Shown here: piece by piece, positions 9,185-18,290 of the stretch | Layout of the letters: each line of letters begins with the position of its first letter | Position numbering within the stretch: the stretch's first letter is position 1 | Assembly (NCBI GenBank): GCA_001775755.1 | Contig: MEYF01000016.1 | Span: forward strand, 1-39,789 | DNA length: 39,789 nt | Source of the DNA: Candidatus Aminicenantes bacterium RBG_19FT_COMBO_65_30 | GTDB taxonomy: Bacteria > Acidobacteriota > Aminicenantia > Aminicenantales > Saccharicenantaceae | Direction: 5' to 3' | The notes under the pieces: generated by a model | The model's input: only the letters and a program-made list of their open reading frames with translations | What the model was told of the DNA's origin: nothing | Databases searched by the model: none | Translations under genes and position numbers: made by a program

Positions 9185-9760
9185 ATGAAGAAAGCGTTGA
9201 TACTTCTGGCCGTTATAGGGCTTAGCGCCTCCCTTGGGGCCCAGAGCGTTGCCGAGCTGGCCAAGCGCGAGAAAGCCCGCCGGGAGGCCCTCCGGGGCCG
9301 CCATGCCGTCGTCATCAAGAACGCGGATCTTCTCCGCGTCCAGAAAGCCCCCGCGGTCGAAGTCACCAATCCCGACGAGGCCGTCGGCGAAGCCGCCCTG
9401 GACGAAGCTCAGGATGTGCAGCCGGCGACCGCGGCCCGGCGGATCACTCCCCGTGTCTCGGCCGACGGACCCACGATCATGGGGGAGGGCGAGTCCGTCG
9501 ACCTGTCCTCTTCCGAAAAGACTCTCGACGCCCAGCTCAAAGCGGCGACCGACCTCGTCGACCTCCTGACGACCAAGATGAACGCCCTCCGCCAGCAGTA
9601 TGAATACCAGGATGCCATGGTCCCCGGCTACGTCATCCAGCAACAGATCGACGAAACCAACCAGCGGCTTTTGAAAGCCCAGGCCCAGCAGGCCCGGATC
9701 CAAGCGGAGTTCGACAAAAGGGGCGCCGGGAAGAAGGACCCCGGATCTCCCGGCCGCTAG
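9185..9760 (+). CDS. Small secreted coiled-coil protein, unknown function
   Basis: I do not recognise a family. The product (191 residues) begins with a clear signal peptide, MKKALILLAVIGLSASLGAQ, then a charged helix (AELAKREKARREALRG). A low-complexity acidic middle follows, and then a predicted coiled coil at about 115-180 rich in Gln, Ala and charged residues (QQIDETNQRLLKAQAQQAR). This looks like a small periplasmic or outer-membrane-associated helical protein. An in-frame ATG 114 nt upstream is rejected because it would bury the signal peptide behind 38 arginine-rich residues and overlap the promoter. GGGGG precedes the chosen start. It has its own promoter. The 3' end meets the opposite-strand gmhA end with a 4-nt overlap. 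Confidence 0.75.
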   Translation: MKKALILLAVIGLSASLGAQSVAELAKREKARREALRGRHAVVIKNADLLRVQKAPAVEVTNPDEAVGEAALDEAQDVQPATAARRITPRVSADGPTIMGEGESVDLSSSEKTLDAQLKAATDLVDLLTTKMNALRQQYEYQDAMVPGYVIQQQIDETNQRLLKAQAQQARIQAEFDKRGAGKKDPGSPGR

Positions 9761-10344
9761 ACCCGAGCCTCCAACTCTCCCGCCAGAAGATGCAGGATGA
9801 AGAGGTGCGCCTCCTGGATTCTCGGCGTCGAGCGGGAAGGCACGTCGAGAAGGTAGTCCGTAAGCGGGGCGACGTCCCCTCCCCCCTCGCCGGTCAAAGC
9901 GATCGTCACGAGCCCCTGCGTTCGGGCCGCTTTCAGCGCCTCAAGGACGTTCGGCGACTTGCCGCTCGTCGTCAGGGCGAAAGCCACGTCCCCGGATTTT
10001 CCCAGGGCCTCGACCTGCCGGCTGAAGAGGTGATCAAAGCCTCTGTCGTTGCCGATGGCCGTCAGGCAGGACGTGTCCGTCGTCAAGGCGATGGCCGGAA
10101 GGGGCGGCTTCTCCCGCCGCGAAAGGCCGTTGACGAGTTCCGCGGCAAAGTGCTGGGCTTCGGCGGCGCTTCCCCCGTTCCCGAAGATGAGGACCATGCC
10201 CCCGGCCCGGACGCTCGTGGCAATGGCTATGGCGGCGGCGCTAAAAACGCCCGACCGGGTCTCTAAAAAGCGGCGCAGGACGTCGTGCAGCTCCGCGGCC
10301 GCTTCCCACGCTTCGGCGTCAGTGCCGGAATTCTTATTTCTCAA
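9757..10344 (-). CDS. gmhA: Phosphoheptose isomerase (sedoheptulose 7-phosphate isomerase), SIS domain
   Basis: A 195-residue SIS-domain protein, the usual GmhA length. FGNGGSAAEAQHFAAELV (about 54-71) is the GmhA substrate-binding signature. LTTSGKSPNVLEALKAA is the second phosphosugar loop, and the C-terminal QEAH carries the catalytic histidine motif. It converts sedoheptulose 7-phosphate to D-glycero-D-manno-heptose 7-phosphate, the first step to ADP-heptose for lipopolysaccharide or S-layer glycans. The start is TTG with GGGAGG six nt upstream. The first 11 nt overlap the end of plsC, so the two are almost certainly co-transcribed and coupled. The gene for the next step (hldE) is not in the window. 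Confidence 0.9.
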   Translation of the reverse strand: MRNKNSGTDAEAWEAAAELHDVLRRFLETRSGVFSAAAIAIATSVRAGGMVLIFGNGGSAAEAQHFAAELVNGLSRREKPPLPAIALTTDTSCLTAIGNDRGFDHLFSRQVEALGKSGDVAFALTTSGKSPNVLEALKAARTQGLVTIALTGEGGGDVAPLTDYLLDVPSRSTPRIQEAHLFILHLLAGELEARV

Positions 10345-11029
10345 GGATCGCCTCCCTGACTCTATCCATCAATCCGGCCATGGTTTCCATCGTGTAGCCC
10401 GTCACCGGCACGGGCTCATGAAAGGCGACCCTGACCGTCCCCCGGCGGGCGAACCATTGCCCCTTGGGCATGAGCTCAAACGTCCCCCGGATGGTCACCG
10501 GCACGATGGGCGCCCCGCTCTCGAGGGCTAGGAAAAAGCCGCCCCGGCGGAAGGCCCGGAGATTCCCATCGCGGCTCCGGGTTCCCTCAGGAAAGATCAA
10601 AAAGGAGTATCCCCTGTCCCTCATGAGCGCCGCGGCCCGGGCGATGCTCCTTTTACCGCCTGCGGCCCCTTTCCGGTCAACGGGCACGAACCCGACATGG
10701 CGCATTCCCAGCCCCACGATGGGCAGGCGCAGGACGGATCTCTTGAGGATGACCCGGGCCGCTCCGGGGATAAGCATCATGACCAGGGGTCCGTCGAGGA
10801 AGCTCAGGTGGTTGGGCATGAAGATGCAGGCCGTCCCGGGGGCGATCCGCTCGAGGCCCGAGACCTCGACCCCGATCCCGAGGATGCGCCGGCTCACGCG
10901 CATGGCCCATTGGCCGACGGCGATCAGCGGGTCTCTCAAGCCCGTCAGCATGCAGAAGGCGATGAACGGCGTGATGAGGACAACGAGCAGGACGTAGAAC
11001 AGCACCAGGACGATCGCGCGGAATCTCAT
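10334..11029 (-). CDS. plsC: 1-acyl-sn-glycerol-3-phosphate acyltransferase
   Basis: A 231-residue PlsC-type acyltransferase. There is an N-terminal membrane segment (about 5-32), the catalytic block NHLSFLDG (HX4D, His at 74), then FVPVDR, and FPEGTRSRDG at about 146-155, which binds the glycerol phosphate. It adds the second acyl chain to make phosphatidic acid at the cytoplasmic face of the inner membrane. The pairing with gmhA suggests an envelope-lipid setting; acyl transfer to another lipid cannot be excluded. A TATAAT lies 11 nt before the ATG and no Shine-Dalgarno is visible, so the mRNA may be nearly leaderless. Confidence 0.88.
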   Translation of the reverse strand: MRFRAIVLVLFYVLLVVLITPFIAFCMLTGLRDPLIAVGQWAMRVSRRILGIGVEVSGLERIAPGTACIFMPNHLSFLDGPLVMMLIPGAARVILKRSVLRLPIVGLGMRHVGFVPVDRKGAAGGKRSIARAAALMRDRGYSFLIFPEGTRSRDGNLRAFRRGGFFLALESGAPIVPVTIRGTFELMPKGQWFARRGTVRVAFHEPVPVTGYTMETMAGLMDRVREAILEK

Positions 11030-11040
11030 GAGCGGACGGG

Positions 11041-11049
11041 ATTATAGCA
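11041..11049 (-). promoter_or_regulatory. Extended -10 promoter of plsC-gmhA
   Basis: On the minus strand TGCTATAAT is a perfect extended -10 box. No convincing -35 is present. The predicted transcription start is about 4-5 nt before the plsC ATG. Confidence 0.55.
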
Positions 11050-11070
11050 CAACGCTTTTCCTTTCCAGGA

Positions 11071-11099
11071 TTGCTTTTTTGGCCCAATCCTCATAAAAT
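11071..11099 (+). promoter_or_regulatory. Probable promoter of the UbiA-family gene
   Basis: TTGCTT (11071-11076), 17 nt, TAAAAT (11094-11099), giving a leader of about 11 nt with GAGG before the ATG at 11118. It is back-to-back with the plsC promoter in an 88-nt divergent region. Confidence 0.4.
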
Positions 11100-11117
11100 C
11101 GGCATTGAGGACGCCCG

Positions 11118-11990
11118 ATGATATGGGAACTTCTCAGAGCCCTTCGGCCGCAACAGTGGATAAAGAACCTGTTTGTCTTTGCGCCCCTGATTTTTTCCCA
11201 AAATGTGCTTAACCGGGCCCTCGTCCTTCGCGCCGGCCTGGCTTTCTTGGCGTTCTGCCTCATCTCGAGCGCTGTTTACCTCCTCAACGATCTGCGGGAT
11301 ATCGAGGAAGACCGGCAGCACCCCCTGAAAGTCCAGCGCCCGCTCGCCTCGGGGCGGCTGAAAAGAAGCGCGGCCGTCGCCGCCCTGGCGATCATCGCGC
11401 CCGCCGGTTTCCTCGTCGCCCTGCTCGTGAACCGCTCCTTCGTCTTCATCGCGCTCGGCTACTTCGCCCTGCAAATAGCCTACACCCTGTGGCTGAAGCA
11501 CGTCGTGATCCTCGACGTTTTCGTCGTCGCCGCCGGCTTCCTGCTCCGCGTCGTCGCGGGCGGATTCGCGATCCACGTCTACTTGTCGTCCTGGCTCCTT
11601 ATTTGCACAACGCTCCTGGCCCTGTTCCTGGCGATGGGCAAGCGCCGTCACGAAATAGTCCTCATGGAAGGCCGGGCCGCCAGCCACCGTCCCATTCTGA
11701 AGGAATACAACACCTATCTGCTCGATCAGATGATCTCCGTCGTCACGGCTTCGACCCTCCTGGCCTATTGTCTTTACACCATCTCCGAAGAAACCGTGGC
11801 CAAATTCGGGACGCGCAATCTCATCTTCACGGTGCCCTTCGTCCTCTATGGGATTTTCCGTTACCTCTACCTCATCCATCAAAAGGCCGAAGGCGGAACG
11901 CCGGAATCCCTGATCATCCGGGACAAGCCCCTGCTCGTCGCGATCGCCCTGTGGATCGGCGTCGCCGCCGCCGTTCTCAATTTCCGGTGA
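11118..11990 (+). CDS. UbiA-family polyprenyl-phosphate phosphoribosyltransferase (DPPR synthase-like)
   Basis: A polytopic membrane prenyltransferase of 290 residues with the first Asp-rich motif NDLRDIEEDRQHP (57-69) followed by RPLASG, and an N-terminal LRPQQWIKNLFVFAPL typical of the decaprenyl-phosphate 5-phosphoribosyltransferase (Rv3806c-type) branch. Seven to nine hydrophobic segments are visible. The known enzyme transfers ribose 5-phosphate from PRPP to polyprenyl phosphate, giving a lipid-linked pentose donor used by GT-C glycosyltransferases. GT-C-like genes follow at 13.1 and 14.9 kb, so a lipid-linked sugar route is plausible. It is spaced 4 nt from the downstream DUF362 gene. 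Family assignment is firm; the exact sugar is inference. Confidence 0.85.
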   Translation: MIWELLRALRPQQWIKNLFVFAPLIFSQNVLNRALVLRAGLAFLAFCLISSAVYLLNDLRDIEEDRQHPLKVQRPLASGRLKRSAAVAALAIIAPAGFLVALLVNRSFVFIALGYFALQIAYTLWLKHVVILDVFVVAAGFLLRVVAGGFAIHVYLSSWLLICTTLLALFLAMGKRRHEIVLMEGRAASHRPILKEYNTYLLDQMISVVTASTLLAYCLYTISEETVAKFGTRNLIFTVPFVLYGIFRYLYLIHQKAEGGTPESLIIRDKPLLVAIALWIGVAAAVLNFR

Positions 11991-11994
11991 ACCC

Positions 11995-13071
11995 ATGACC
12001 CGCGCGAAAGTCGCCGTTCTCAAAACCTCCCCGGATTCCGTCCGGACCGATTATCGACGTCTCATGGAGGTGGCGGAGTGGCGTCGCTTCCTGCCCCCGG
12101 ATCGGGACACCCTCATCAAGCTCAACCTGTCCTGGACGAAGTATTTCCCGGCCTGCTCGAGCGAACCCTGGCAGGTGGAAGGGGTCGTGAAGACCCTCCT
12201 CGACGGCGGTTTCCCAAAAGACAGGCTCTTCCCCGTCGAGAACAAGACGGTCGTGACGAATCCCGTGAAGGGCTGCCGGAACAATCGCTGGCTGCCCGTC
12301 CTCGAAAAAAGCGGCCTGCCGTTCATTCCCTTGCCGGGAGTCGAGTGGACGGTCTATCCCTTCCGGAGCAAACTCCTCAAGCTCAACGACATCTTCCCCG
12401 AAGGCTTGCAGATCCCCAGGATGTTCATCGGGAAAAACGTGCTCCACCTGCCGACGGTCAAAACCCACGGCCACTCGACCACCACGGGCGCCGTGAAGAA
12501 CGCCTTCGGCGGTCTTTTAAAGGAAGTCCGCCACTATGCCCACAAATACATCCATGAGGTCTTGGTGGATCTCTTGCTCATGCAAAAAGAGATCCATCCG
12601 AGCCTGTTCTGCGTCATGGACGGAACGGTCTGCGGAAACGGCGCCGGGCCCCGGACGATGCGTCCGGAAATCGAGAACATCATCCTGGCGAGCGGAGATT
12701 CCGTGGCGATCGACTCGATCGCCGCGAAGATCATGGGCTTCGATCCGCTGACGATCCCCTATCTCCGCATGGCTCACGACATGGGGCTGGGGACGGCCGA
12801 TCCCCGGGAGATCGAAATCGCGGGCGAGGACATCGCGGCGATGAATTTCGGCTTCAAAACCAAGCGGAGTTTCGTCATCTGGGGCGATCAGATGATCCGC
12901 AAGGGTTTCCTGCGGCGCCTGGAAAAGCTCCTTCTTCATTCCCCGCTCGTCGTCTGGGCGCCCATCGCCTCGAACGTCTATCACGATCTCCTCTGGTATC
13001 CGACGATCGGGAAAAGGCGCATCCGGGCCTTCATGAAGACGGATTGGGGACGTCTTTGGAAGACATATTGA
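11995..13071 (+). CDS. DUF362 domain protein
   Basis: A 358-residue soluble protein of the DUF362 type. Hallmarks are LIKLNLSW near the N-terminus, LHLPTVKTHGHSTTTGAVKNAFGGLL (His and Lys-rich loop, about 152-177), and the C-terminal VMDGTVCGNGAGP followed by DSVAIDSIAAKIMGFDP. Many DUF362 proteins carry a ferredoxin-like Cys cluster; none is present here. Function of the family is not settled. The start 4 nt after the UbiA-family gene indicates co-transcription, so it may act in the same lipid-linked glycan pathway. That link is inference from position. A second DUF362 gene lies at 22.8 kb. Confidence 0.85.
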   Translation: MTRAKVAVLKTSPDSVRTDYRRLMEVAEWRRFLPPDRDTLIKLNLSWTKYFPACSSEPWQVEGVVKTLLDGGFPKDRLFPVENKTVVTNPVKGCRNNRWLPVLEKSGLPFIPLPGVEWTVYPFRSKLLKLNDIFPEGLQIPRMFIGKNVLHLPTVKTHGHSTTTGAVKNAFGGLLKEVRHYAHKYIHEVLVDLLLMQKEIHPSLFCVMDGTVCGNGAGPRTMRPEIENIILASGDSVAIDSIAAKIMGFDPLTIPYLRMAHDMGLGTADPREIEIAGEDIAAMNFGFKTKRSFVIWGDQMIRKGFLRRLEKLLLHSPLVVWAPIASNVYHDLLWYPTIGKRRIRAFMKTDWGRLWKTY

Positions 13072-13096
13072 CGCGGCCGGGATAGCGAAGATCATC

Positions 13097-14791
13097 ATGA
13101 CCAAGAAAACCCGGATCATCCTCCAGCTCTGCCTTATCGTTCTCATCACCGGGATCGCTTTTTCCCCCTCTCTCAAAAATGGATTCACCAATTGGGATGA
13201 TCCGGAGCTTCTTCTCGAGAATGACGCGGTGAAGAGCCTTTCCTCTGCCAATATGCGGAGCCTTTTCTCGGGCTCCTATGCTGGATTCGGAGGCTATACC
13301 CCTCTGGTTTTTGTGAGTTATGCGCTGGAAGTCCATTTCTTTCAACTGAATCCAAAGATCTTCCATATCGACAACCTCATCCTGCATGTCCTGAACACGG
13401 TCTTGATCTATTTTTTGATCCTTTTGATCAGCCGCAACATCCGGCTGAGTTTTATCACCTCGCTGCTGTTCGGCGTCCATCCTCTGCATGTCGAAGCCGT
13501 GGCTTGGATACAGGGCCGGAAGGACCTCCTCTTCTCGCTTTTCTTTTTGGGGGCGTTGATCAGCTACTTGCTGTTCTTACGGAAGAAAGCTCGCATAAAT
13601 ATCTATTACATCCTGTCGCTCATGCTTTTCGTGTGTTCGCTCTTTTCAAAAGTCACGGCCGTCGCCTTTCCCCTCGTGATCCTGCTCCTGGAGTTCTTCG
13701 CCGGTCAAAAGATCGACCGGAGCGCTCTCCGCCGATCGGCCCCGTTCTTTGCCTTGGCCGTCGTTTTCCTTGTCTTGGCCTTTGTCACCCTGAAACCCGG
13801 ATCCTCCGGGATCCCTTCGCCCAAAGAGCCTTTGACCTACTTCCAGAATCTGAGCCTCTTTTTCTACGCATTCGTTTTTTACATCAGCAAGGTCCTTCTG
13901 CCCGTCCGGCTCATGGCCCGCTATTCCTCCGACATCGTTCAATATCCCTTGGACCTCGTGCTGAATGGCGCGATTTTCGCCGTCGGCGGCGCGCTTATTT
14001 ATGCCGTCTACCGCCGTTATAAAGAATTCGCGACGTTCGGAACGGCCTTCTTTGTTCTCACGCTGCTACCGACACTTCCCTTTCATTTTGCGGGTCAACC
14101 TTACGCCGACCGTTATGCCTACCTGCCGGTAGCCGGCATTCTTTTCATCCTTTCCGTGTTCTTGCTCGAGATCCTGCCCAAATACTGGTCCACGCGACGA
14201 ATTCTCGGCTACGGCGCGGCGGCCTGTTTTGGCCTCGCGGTCCTCTTATTGGGCGCAAGAACCTGGGCTCTCAGCCGGGTCTGGCATGACAGCATATCCT
14301 TATGGACCCATGTCCTGAAATATGATCCGAAGAATCCGGTCGCCTATCCGAATCGGGGTCAGGCCTATATCGACGCCGGAGAGTTGAACAAGGCGCTGGC
14401 CGACCTCAACGCGGGTGAAGCGCTCGTGCCGGGAAACCCGAGGATCTACAACAATCGAGGCGTCATCCATTTCCAAAGGGGCGAATATGATAAGGCCCTG
14501 AGCGAATTCAACCGGAGCTTGGTCGTTAGCCCGCGCTTTCAGCTCGGCTATCTCAACCGGGGCATTCTCTGGGGCCGCCTGGGGGAATTCGAAAAGGCCG
14601 TCCAAGATCTAACCGCGGTCATCGGGATCACCAAGAACTTTTATCGCGCCTATTATTATCGCGGGATGGCCTATAAAGAATTGAATTTATTGGACCGCGC
14701 GTTGGCGGATTTCAAATCGGCTTATAAGATCTCTCCCACGGAGGCGGCGCGCCGGGAAATCGAGATCCTGTCCGGCCAAAAGAATCCCTAA
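13097..14791 (+). CDS. GT-C-like membrane protein with C-terminal TPR repeats
   Basis: A 564-residue protein with about ten membrane helices in residues 1-400 and four tetratricopeptide repeats at about 413-560 (for example NRGQAYIDAGELNKALADLN). The N-terminal FTNWDDPELLLEND (about 30-43) and the loop GVHPLHVEAVAWIQGRKDLL match the TMTC/DUF1736-like branch of GT-C proteins, whose acidic WDD loop faces the outside and is needed for sugar transfer from a lipid-linked donor in characterised members. A protein O-glycosylation role, perhaps on pilins, is possible but unproven. It is 25 nt after the DUF362 gene. Third positions look slightly less GC-rich than in the pilus genes. Confidence 0.78.
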   Translation: MTKKTRIILQLCLIVLITGIAFSPSLKNGFTNWDDPELLLENDAVKSLSSANMRSLFSGSYAGFGGYTPLVFVSYALEVHFFQLNPKIFHIDNLILHVLNTVLIYFLILLISRNIRLSFITSLLFGVHPLHVEAVAWIQGRKDLLFSLFFLGALISYLLFLRKKARINIYYILSLMLFVCSLFSKVTAVAFPLVILLLEFFAGQKIDRSALRRSAPFFALAVVFLVLAFVTLKPGSSGIPSPKEPLTYFQNLSLFFYAFVFYISKVLLPVRLMARYSSDIVQYPLDLVLNGAIFAVGGALIYAVYRRYKEFATFGTAFFVLTLLPTLPFHFAGQPYADRYAYLPVAGILFILSVFLLEILPKYWSTRRILGYGAAACFGLAVLLLGARTWALSRVWHDSISLWTHVLKYDPKNPVAYPNRGQAYIDAGELNKALADLNAGEALVPGNPRIYNNRGVIHFQRGEYDKALSEFNRSLVVSPRFQLGYLNRGILWGRLGEFEKAVQDLTAVIGITKNFYRAYYYRGMAYKELNLLDRALADFKSAYKISPTEAARREIEILSGQKNP

Positions 14792-14871
14792 AGCGCCCTG
14801 CCGCCCCATAGTGCGCTGCCTATAAGGGGAAATATTCATTCCTGCGTTTTCCGGCGGCCAATATCATCACC

Positions 14872-16740
14872 CTAATCAGGCCTGCCTCCCTCCGGGGCCA
14901 TGCCGCTTGGGATTGGCCCAGGCTCAATGTTTTCTAGAGGAAGAAATGTTACTCGGTAGTCTTTTTCCCAGACCATAACAAAGCCTTTTCTTTGGGGAAA
15001 TTCTTGCATCAATTTCATATTCTCCTCTAGGGAGATGTGGTTAACCCAGAGAACGTCATTTTTTAGGTTGGGATCATTGTTCGGCCGGAAGAATACAAAG
15101 TGCTTGGTCGGGGCGATCGGCTCCTGTCGTATGAAAGGCCGGGACGTGAATATCACGGCATTGTGAATTCCCGCTTCTTTGAGAGCCGCGAATGGCGTAT
15201 TGATATTTTCTGCTATGGATCGAATAGCCTTGATCCGGAATGGCGCATAGCCCACCAGGCTCACGAGTACAAGCGCGATCACCATGACTTGCGGCGCGTA
15301 AACAAGATGCGGATTATTGCCATGGATTGATTTCGCCGATTGCTGAGACGTCCATGAAGCCATGAATCTACTGATGGACTTAACGCCCAATATAATAAAC
15401 AGGATTGCCGGCAATCCCGCTTCGTAGAGATGAACAGGGCCGAACGTATCGATGCCCGCGTCCTGGATCACAAAGCTCGTTCCAACGATTGTTATGAAAG
15501 AGAGCGCAATCAGCCGGCCATGATTCTGCTTCCAAGAAAGCGGCAAGAGGAGACTAAAGAGGAGGGGCCATCCGAGGAGATCAATATTAACTCTCAGGAA
15601 GCCGACGGCGAGTTTAGCCCAAGGCACGAGGCCGGGCTTCAACCCCACAAGTGAAGCCCCCGGCTCTCCGGCCCAAAGCGAAAACCGGAAATGGTTCTCT
15701 CCGCTGTATTCCAGGTATCGTTGATAGCCGGTTTTAAGATAATCGCCGTTTTGGACCTTATTTACGGCAAAAAAGAGAACGGCAAAAGCCAGAAGCGGGA
15801 AGACCATACATAGTATTCTTTTAATACGGGCCGGATGGGACCGAAGAGCTACCCTGTGGATCCATGCGATCATGAACGGGCCGGCCACTGCAATTGAGGT
15901 TAATGGCCGGATGAATAACGCCAGGCCGATCATCCCGCCGAATCCCAGGTGAGCCCACAACGGAGAATCCTCATCCCGGATTCTCAAGAACAGCCAAATC
16001 ATCCAGCTCAAAACGAGCAGACACGACGTATGCGACAGCTCCGTGGCCGATCCGACCATGAGCATGGGAGACGTGATATAGAGGATGATCCCTAACTGGG
16101 CATATCTGCTTCCTGTCAACCGGCGAAGTATGAGGAAGAGGGGAATGATGGTCAGCCCCGAATAAATCGCGTTCATAAAACCTGTCGCCTTGAGGAACAC
16201 TCCGGGAGACATCAACATGGGCCAGCCGAGGAAATATTGTGAATATATGTGCCCATCATTGATCATGAACACGTTGTCAAAGAAAAGCTTCATCGGAGGC
16301 GAAAGAGCCCGAATGCGGCCGCCGCTGATCAATTCAGCCATAAACCGATAAGAGCTTTCATCATCTGTCAGCGGGACTCCCTGGAGGACGAAGATCCGTA
16401 TCAAACATGGGATCATGAACCCAAGGATGGCTCCCATGACGATGAACCGCTTATCGCTCTCGTTTTCGTTCCGGTGCTGAACCTTCTTCATGATATCGGC
16501 ATTCCCTAAAAGCCTTAATCCTCCCCAGGCGAGGAAAATGGCCGCACCCGTCCCGAGGACGATCCAGAACAAGATAAAATAGGTATAGCGTACTGTCGGC
16601 AACAGGATAGAGCCTAAATCAAGCACATAGCCGTCCATGAACACAGCGCCGGCGGCATAGAACGATACGAGCATTCCCAGCGAGACCAAGAATGGCCAAG
16701 CGGTAGGCCACAACGTCATACGGAACCCCTTAGTTGTCAT
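14872..16740 (-). CDS. GT-C/ArnT-like membrane glycosyltransferase
   Basis: A polytopic protein of about 622 residues with at least ten hydrophobic segments. The first outside loop has PLTDDESSY, the acidic pair expected for GT39/ArnT-like enzymes. DGHIYSQYFLGWPMLMSPG follows and corresponds to the conserved GxxYSxYxxGxxLLxxPG stretch of the family. It should transfer a sugar from a polyprenyl-phosphate donor on the outer face of the inner membrane. An in-frame ATG at 16794 gives 18 more polar residues, but an AAGGAGG lies inside that extension, so 16740 is preferred although the spacing (17 nt) is long. It is last in a minus-strand operon with the radical SAM, GT2 and methyltransferase genes. 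Base composition is AT-richer than the neighbours. Confidence 0.75.
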   Translation of the reverse strand: MTTKGFRMTLWPTAWPFLVSLGMLVSFYAAGAVFMDGYVLDLGSILLPTVRYTYFILFWIVLGTGAAIFLAWGGLRLLGNADIMKKVQHRNENESDKRFIVMGAILGFMIPCLIRIFVLQGVPLTDDESSYRFMAELISGGRIRALSPPMKLFFDNVFMINDGHIYSQYFLGWPMLMSPGVFLKATGFMNAIYSGLTIIPLFLILRRLTGSRYAQLGIILYITSPMLMVGSATELSHTSCLLVLSWMIWLFLRIRDEDSPLWAHLGFGGMIGLALFIRPLTSIAVAGPFMIAWIHRVALRSHPARIKRILCMVFPLLAFAVLFFAVNKVQNGDYLKTGYQRYLEYSGENHFRFSLWAGEPGASLVGLKPGLVPWAKLAVGFLRVNIDLLGWPLLFSLLLPLSWKQNHGRLIALSFITIVGTSFVIQDAGIDTFGPVHLYEAGLPAILFIILGVKSISRFMASWTSQQSAKSIHGNNPHLVYAPQVMVIALVLVSLVGYAPFRIKAIRSIAENINTPFAALKEAGIHNAVIFTSRPFIRQEPIAPTKHFVFFRPNNDPNLKNDVLWVNHISLEENMKLMQEFPQRKGFVMVWEKDYRVTFLPLENIEPGPIPSGMAPEGGRPD

Positions 16741-16810
16741 CGACCAACCCCCGGTGATCCTCCTTGATACCGTTGCTCGAAAACCCCCGACCATTCATGG
16801 CCATGAGCGT

Positions 16811-18283
16811 TCAATAGGCCCGGTACTTCCGGAGATCATAAATCAACATTTTCGGTTCGCTCAAATATATTCCCGTCCTGGCCCTGGCCATTTTGAGGGC
16901 TCGGAGGATATTTTTGTTATACCGGTGGAACGCCGTCATCATGATCTTCTCGATCTCCTTGAATTTATCCTGCGTCATGGTCTCAACCTGACGCACGGGC
17001 CGACGCTTATAGTATTGATCGGGAGGAATTTCGAAAAATTCTTCATAGGACATTAAGGGCTTGATCAAACCGAGTCCCACGCCCTCATCGAACATCTCTG
17101 TTCCCGGATAGGGTTGGTAAGTCCCCAGATAGGCAAAATCAGGCTTCAGTTCCCTCATAAAAGAAAGCGTTTCATGCATATCCGCTTCGTTTTCTCCGGG
17201 CGCGCCGATCATAAAATAACCCGTCCAGTGGATGCCCACCCGCCGAATTGTCTCCGCTGCGCGAAGATACTCATCGATCGTTATCTGCTTCTTCATTTTC
17301 TCCAGCATCCTCGGAGAGCCCGATTCGACCCCGATTTTAATGAAATTGCATCCGGCTCTTTTCATGAGTTTGAGCAGTTCTTCATTTATGAGGTTGGCCC
17401 GTCCGTTGCATTCCCAATGGATTCTGAGATCGCCGGCCAGCAATTTCTCGCAATATTCGATGATACGGTCCTTATGGACAATAAAAGTGTCGTCCTTAAT
17501 AGTGAACTGGACGGTTCCATACTCGGCCTTGATCTGCCGAATTTCTTCCAGGACATGATCTACGGACCGATAACGAGGACGCCGCGTTTCTGTGGCACAG
17601 AAAGCGCATCGGTAGGGACAACCCCGGGTCGTCATGATAAGGCCCAAGTCTTCGGACGTGTACTTTTTATTATTGAGGAGCAGCTGACGGTCCGGAAAAG
17701 GAATGGCGTCCAGGTTCGCAACCGAGTCCGCAACCGCCGCTTTCGTCTCTGACCCTTTGGCCAAGACGCCCGGTATTCCCTGCGGCTTGGTCTCCCCGCG
17801 GCCCAACCGCGCGATAAGCTCGGCGACCGCGTTTTCCCCCTCTCCCCTGACCACGAAATCAACGGCCGGTGCGATGTCCAGGACTTCCCCATACCTGGAA
17901 TGAATGTGAGGGCCTCCCATGATAATTCGTATGCCGGGATCGACCTGCTTGCAGATTTCGGACACATAAAAAGCGGACGCGCAAAAATCGGTATAGACCT
18001 GAATCCCCACGATGTCGGGTCTAAGATCACTCACCCGTTTCCGGACTTCTTGCCATATCGGATGCGACGGGTTCTTAAAAGAGGAGAGGTAACCATCGTA
18101 TTTTTCAAAGACCCGAGAAATGTCCAGGTCCGATGGGACGCTGTTGTAATCCGCGTCGTAGACCCTGACGTCATGCCCATCTTTCTTTAGGACAGTGCCC
18201 AAGGACAGAAGTCCGTAGGGAAAATACCGGCTGTAATAGCCGAGGAAGCGGTAAAAGGGGGGTTGGACCAGCAATATTCTCAT
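16811..18283 (-). CDS. B12-binding radical SAM protein
   Basis: A 490-residue class B radical SAM enzyme. Residues 1 to about 165 form a cobalamin-binding Rossmann domain (ILLVQPPF, then DIVGIQVYTDF, IIMGGPHIHSRYGEVL and GEGE). The radical SAM barrel follows with the 4Fe-4S motif CPYRCAFC (Cys 222, 226, 229). The C-terminal region (about 420-490) is basic and less conserved. Such enzymes methylate or rearrange unactivated carbons in lipids, hopanoids, sugars and antibiotics; the substrate cannot be read from sequence. Placement 7 nt after a GT2 gene and before a GT-C gene suggests modification of a glycolipid or its lipid carrier. Confidence 0.85.
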   Translation of the reverse strand: MRILLVQPPFYRFLGYYSRYFPYGLLSLGTVLKKDGHDVRVYDADYNSVPSDLDISRVFEKYDGYLSSFKNPSHPIWQEVRKRVSDLRPDIVGIQVYTDFCASAFYVSEICKQVDPGIRIIMGGPHIHSRYGEVLDIAPAVDFVVRGEGENAVAELIARLGRGETKPQGIPGVLAKGSETKAAVADSVANLDAIPFPDRQLLLNNKKYTSEDLGLIMTTRGCPYRCAFCATETRRPRYRSVDHVLEEIRQIKAEYGTVQFTIKDDTFIVHKDRIIEYCEKLLAGDLRIHWECNGRANLINEELLKLMKRAGCNFIKIGVESGSPRMLEKMKKQITIDEYLRAAETIRRVGIHWTGYFMIGAPGENEADMHETLSFMRELKPDFAYLGTYQPYPGTEMFDEGVGLGLIKPLMSYEEFFEIPPDQYYKRRPVRQVETMTQDKFKEIEKIMMTAFHRYNKNILRALKMARARTGIYLSEPKMLIYDLRKYRAY

Positions 18284-18290
18284 GGATCCG

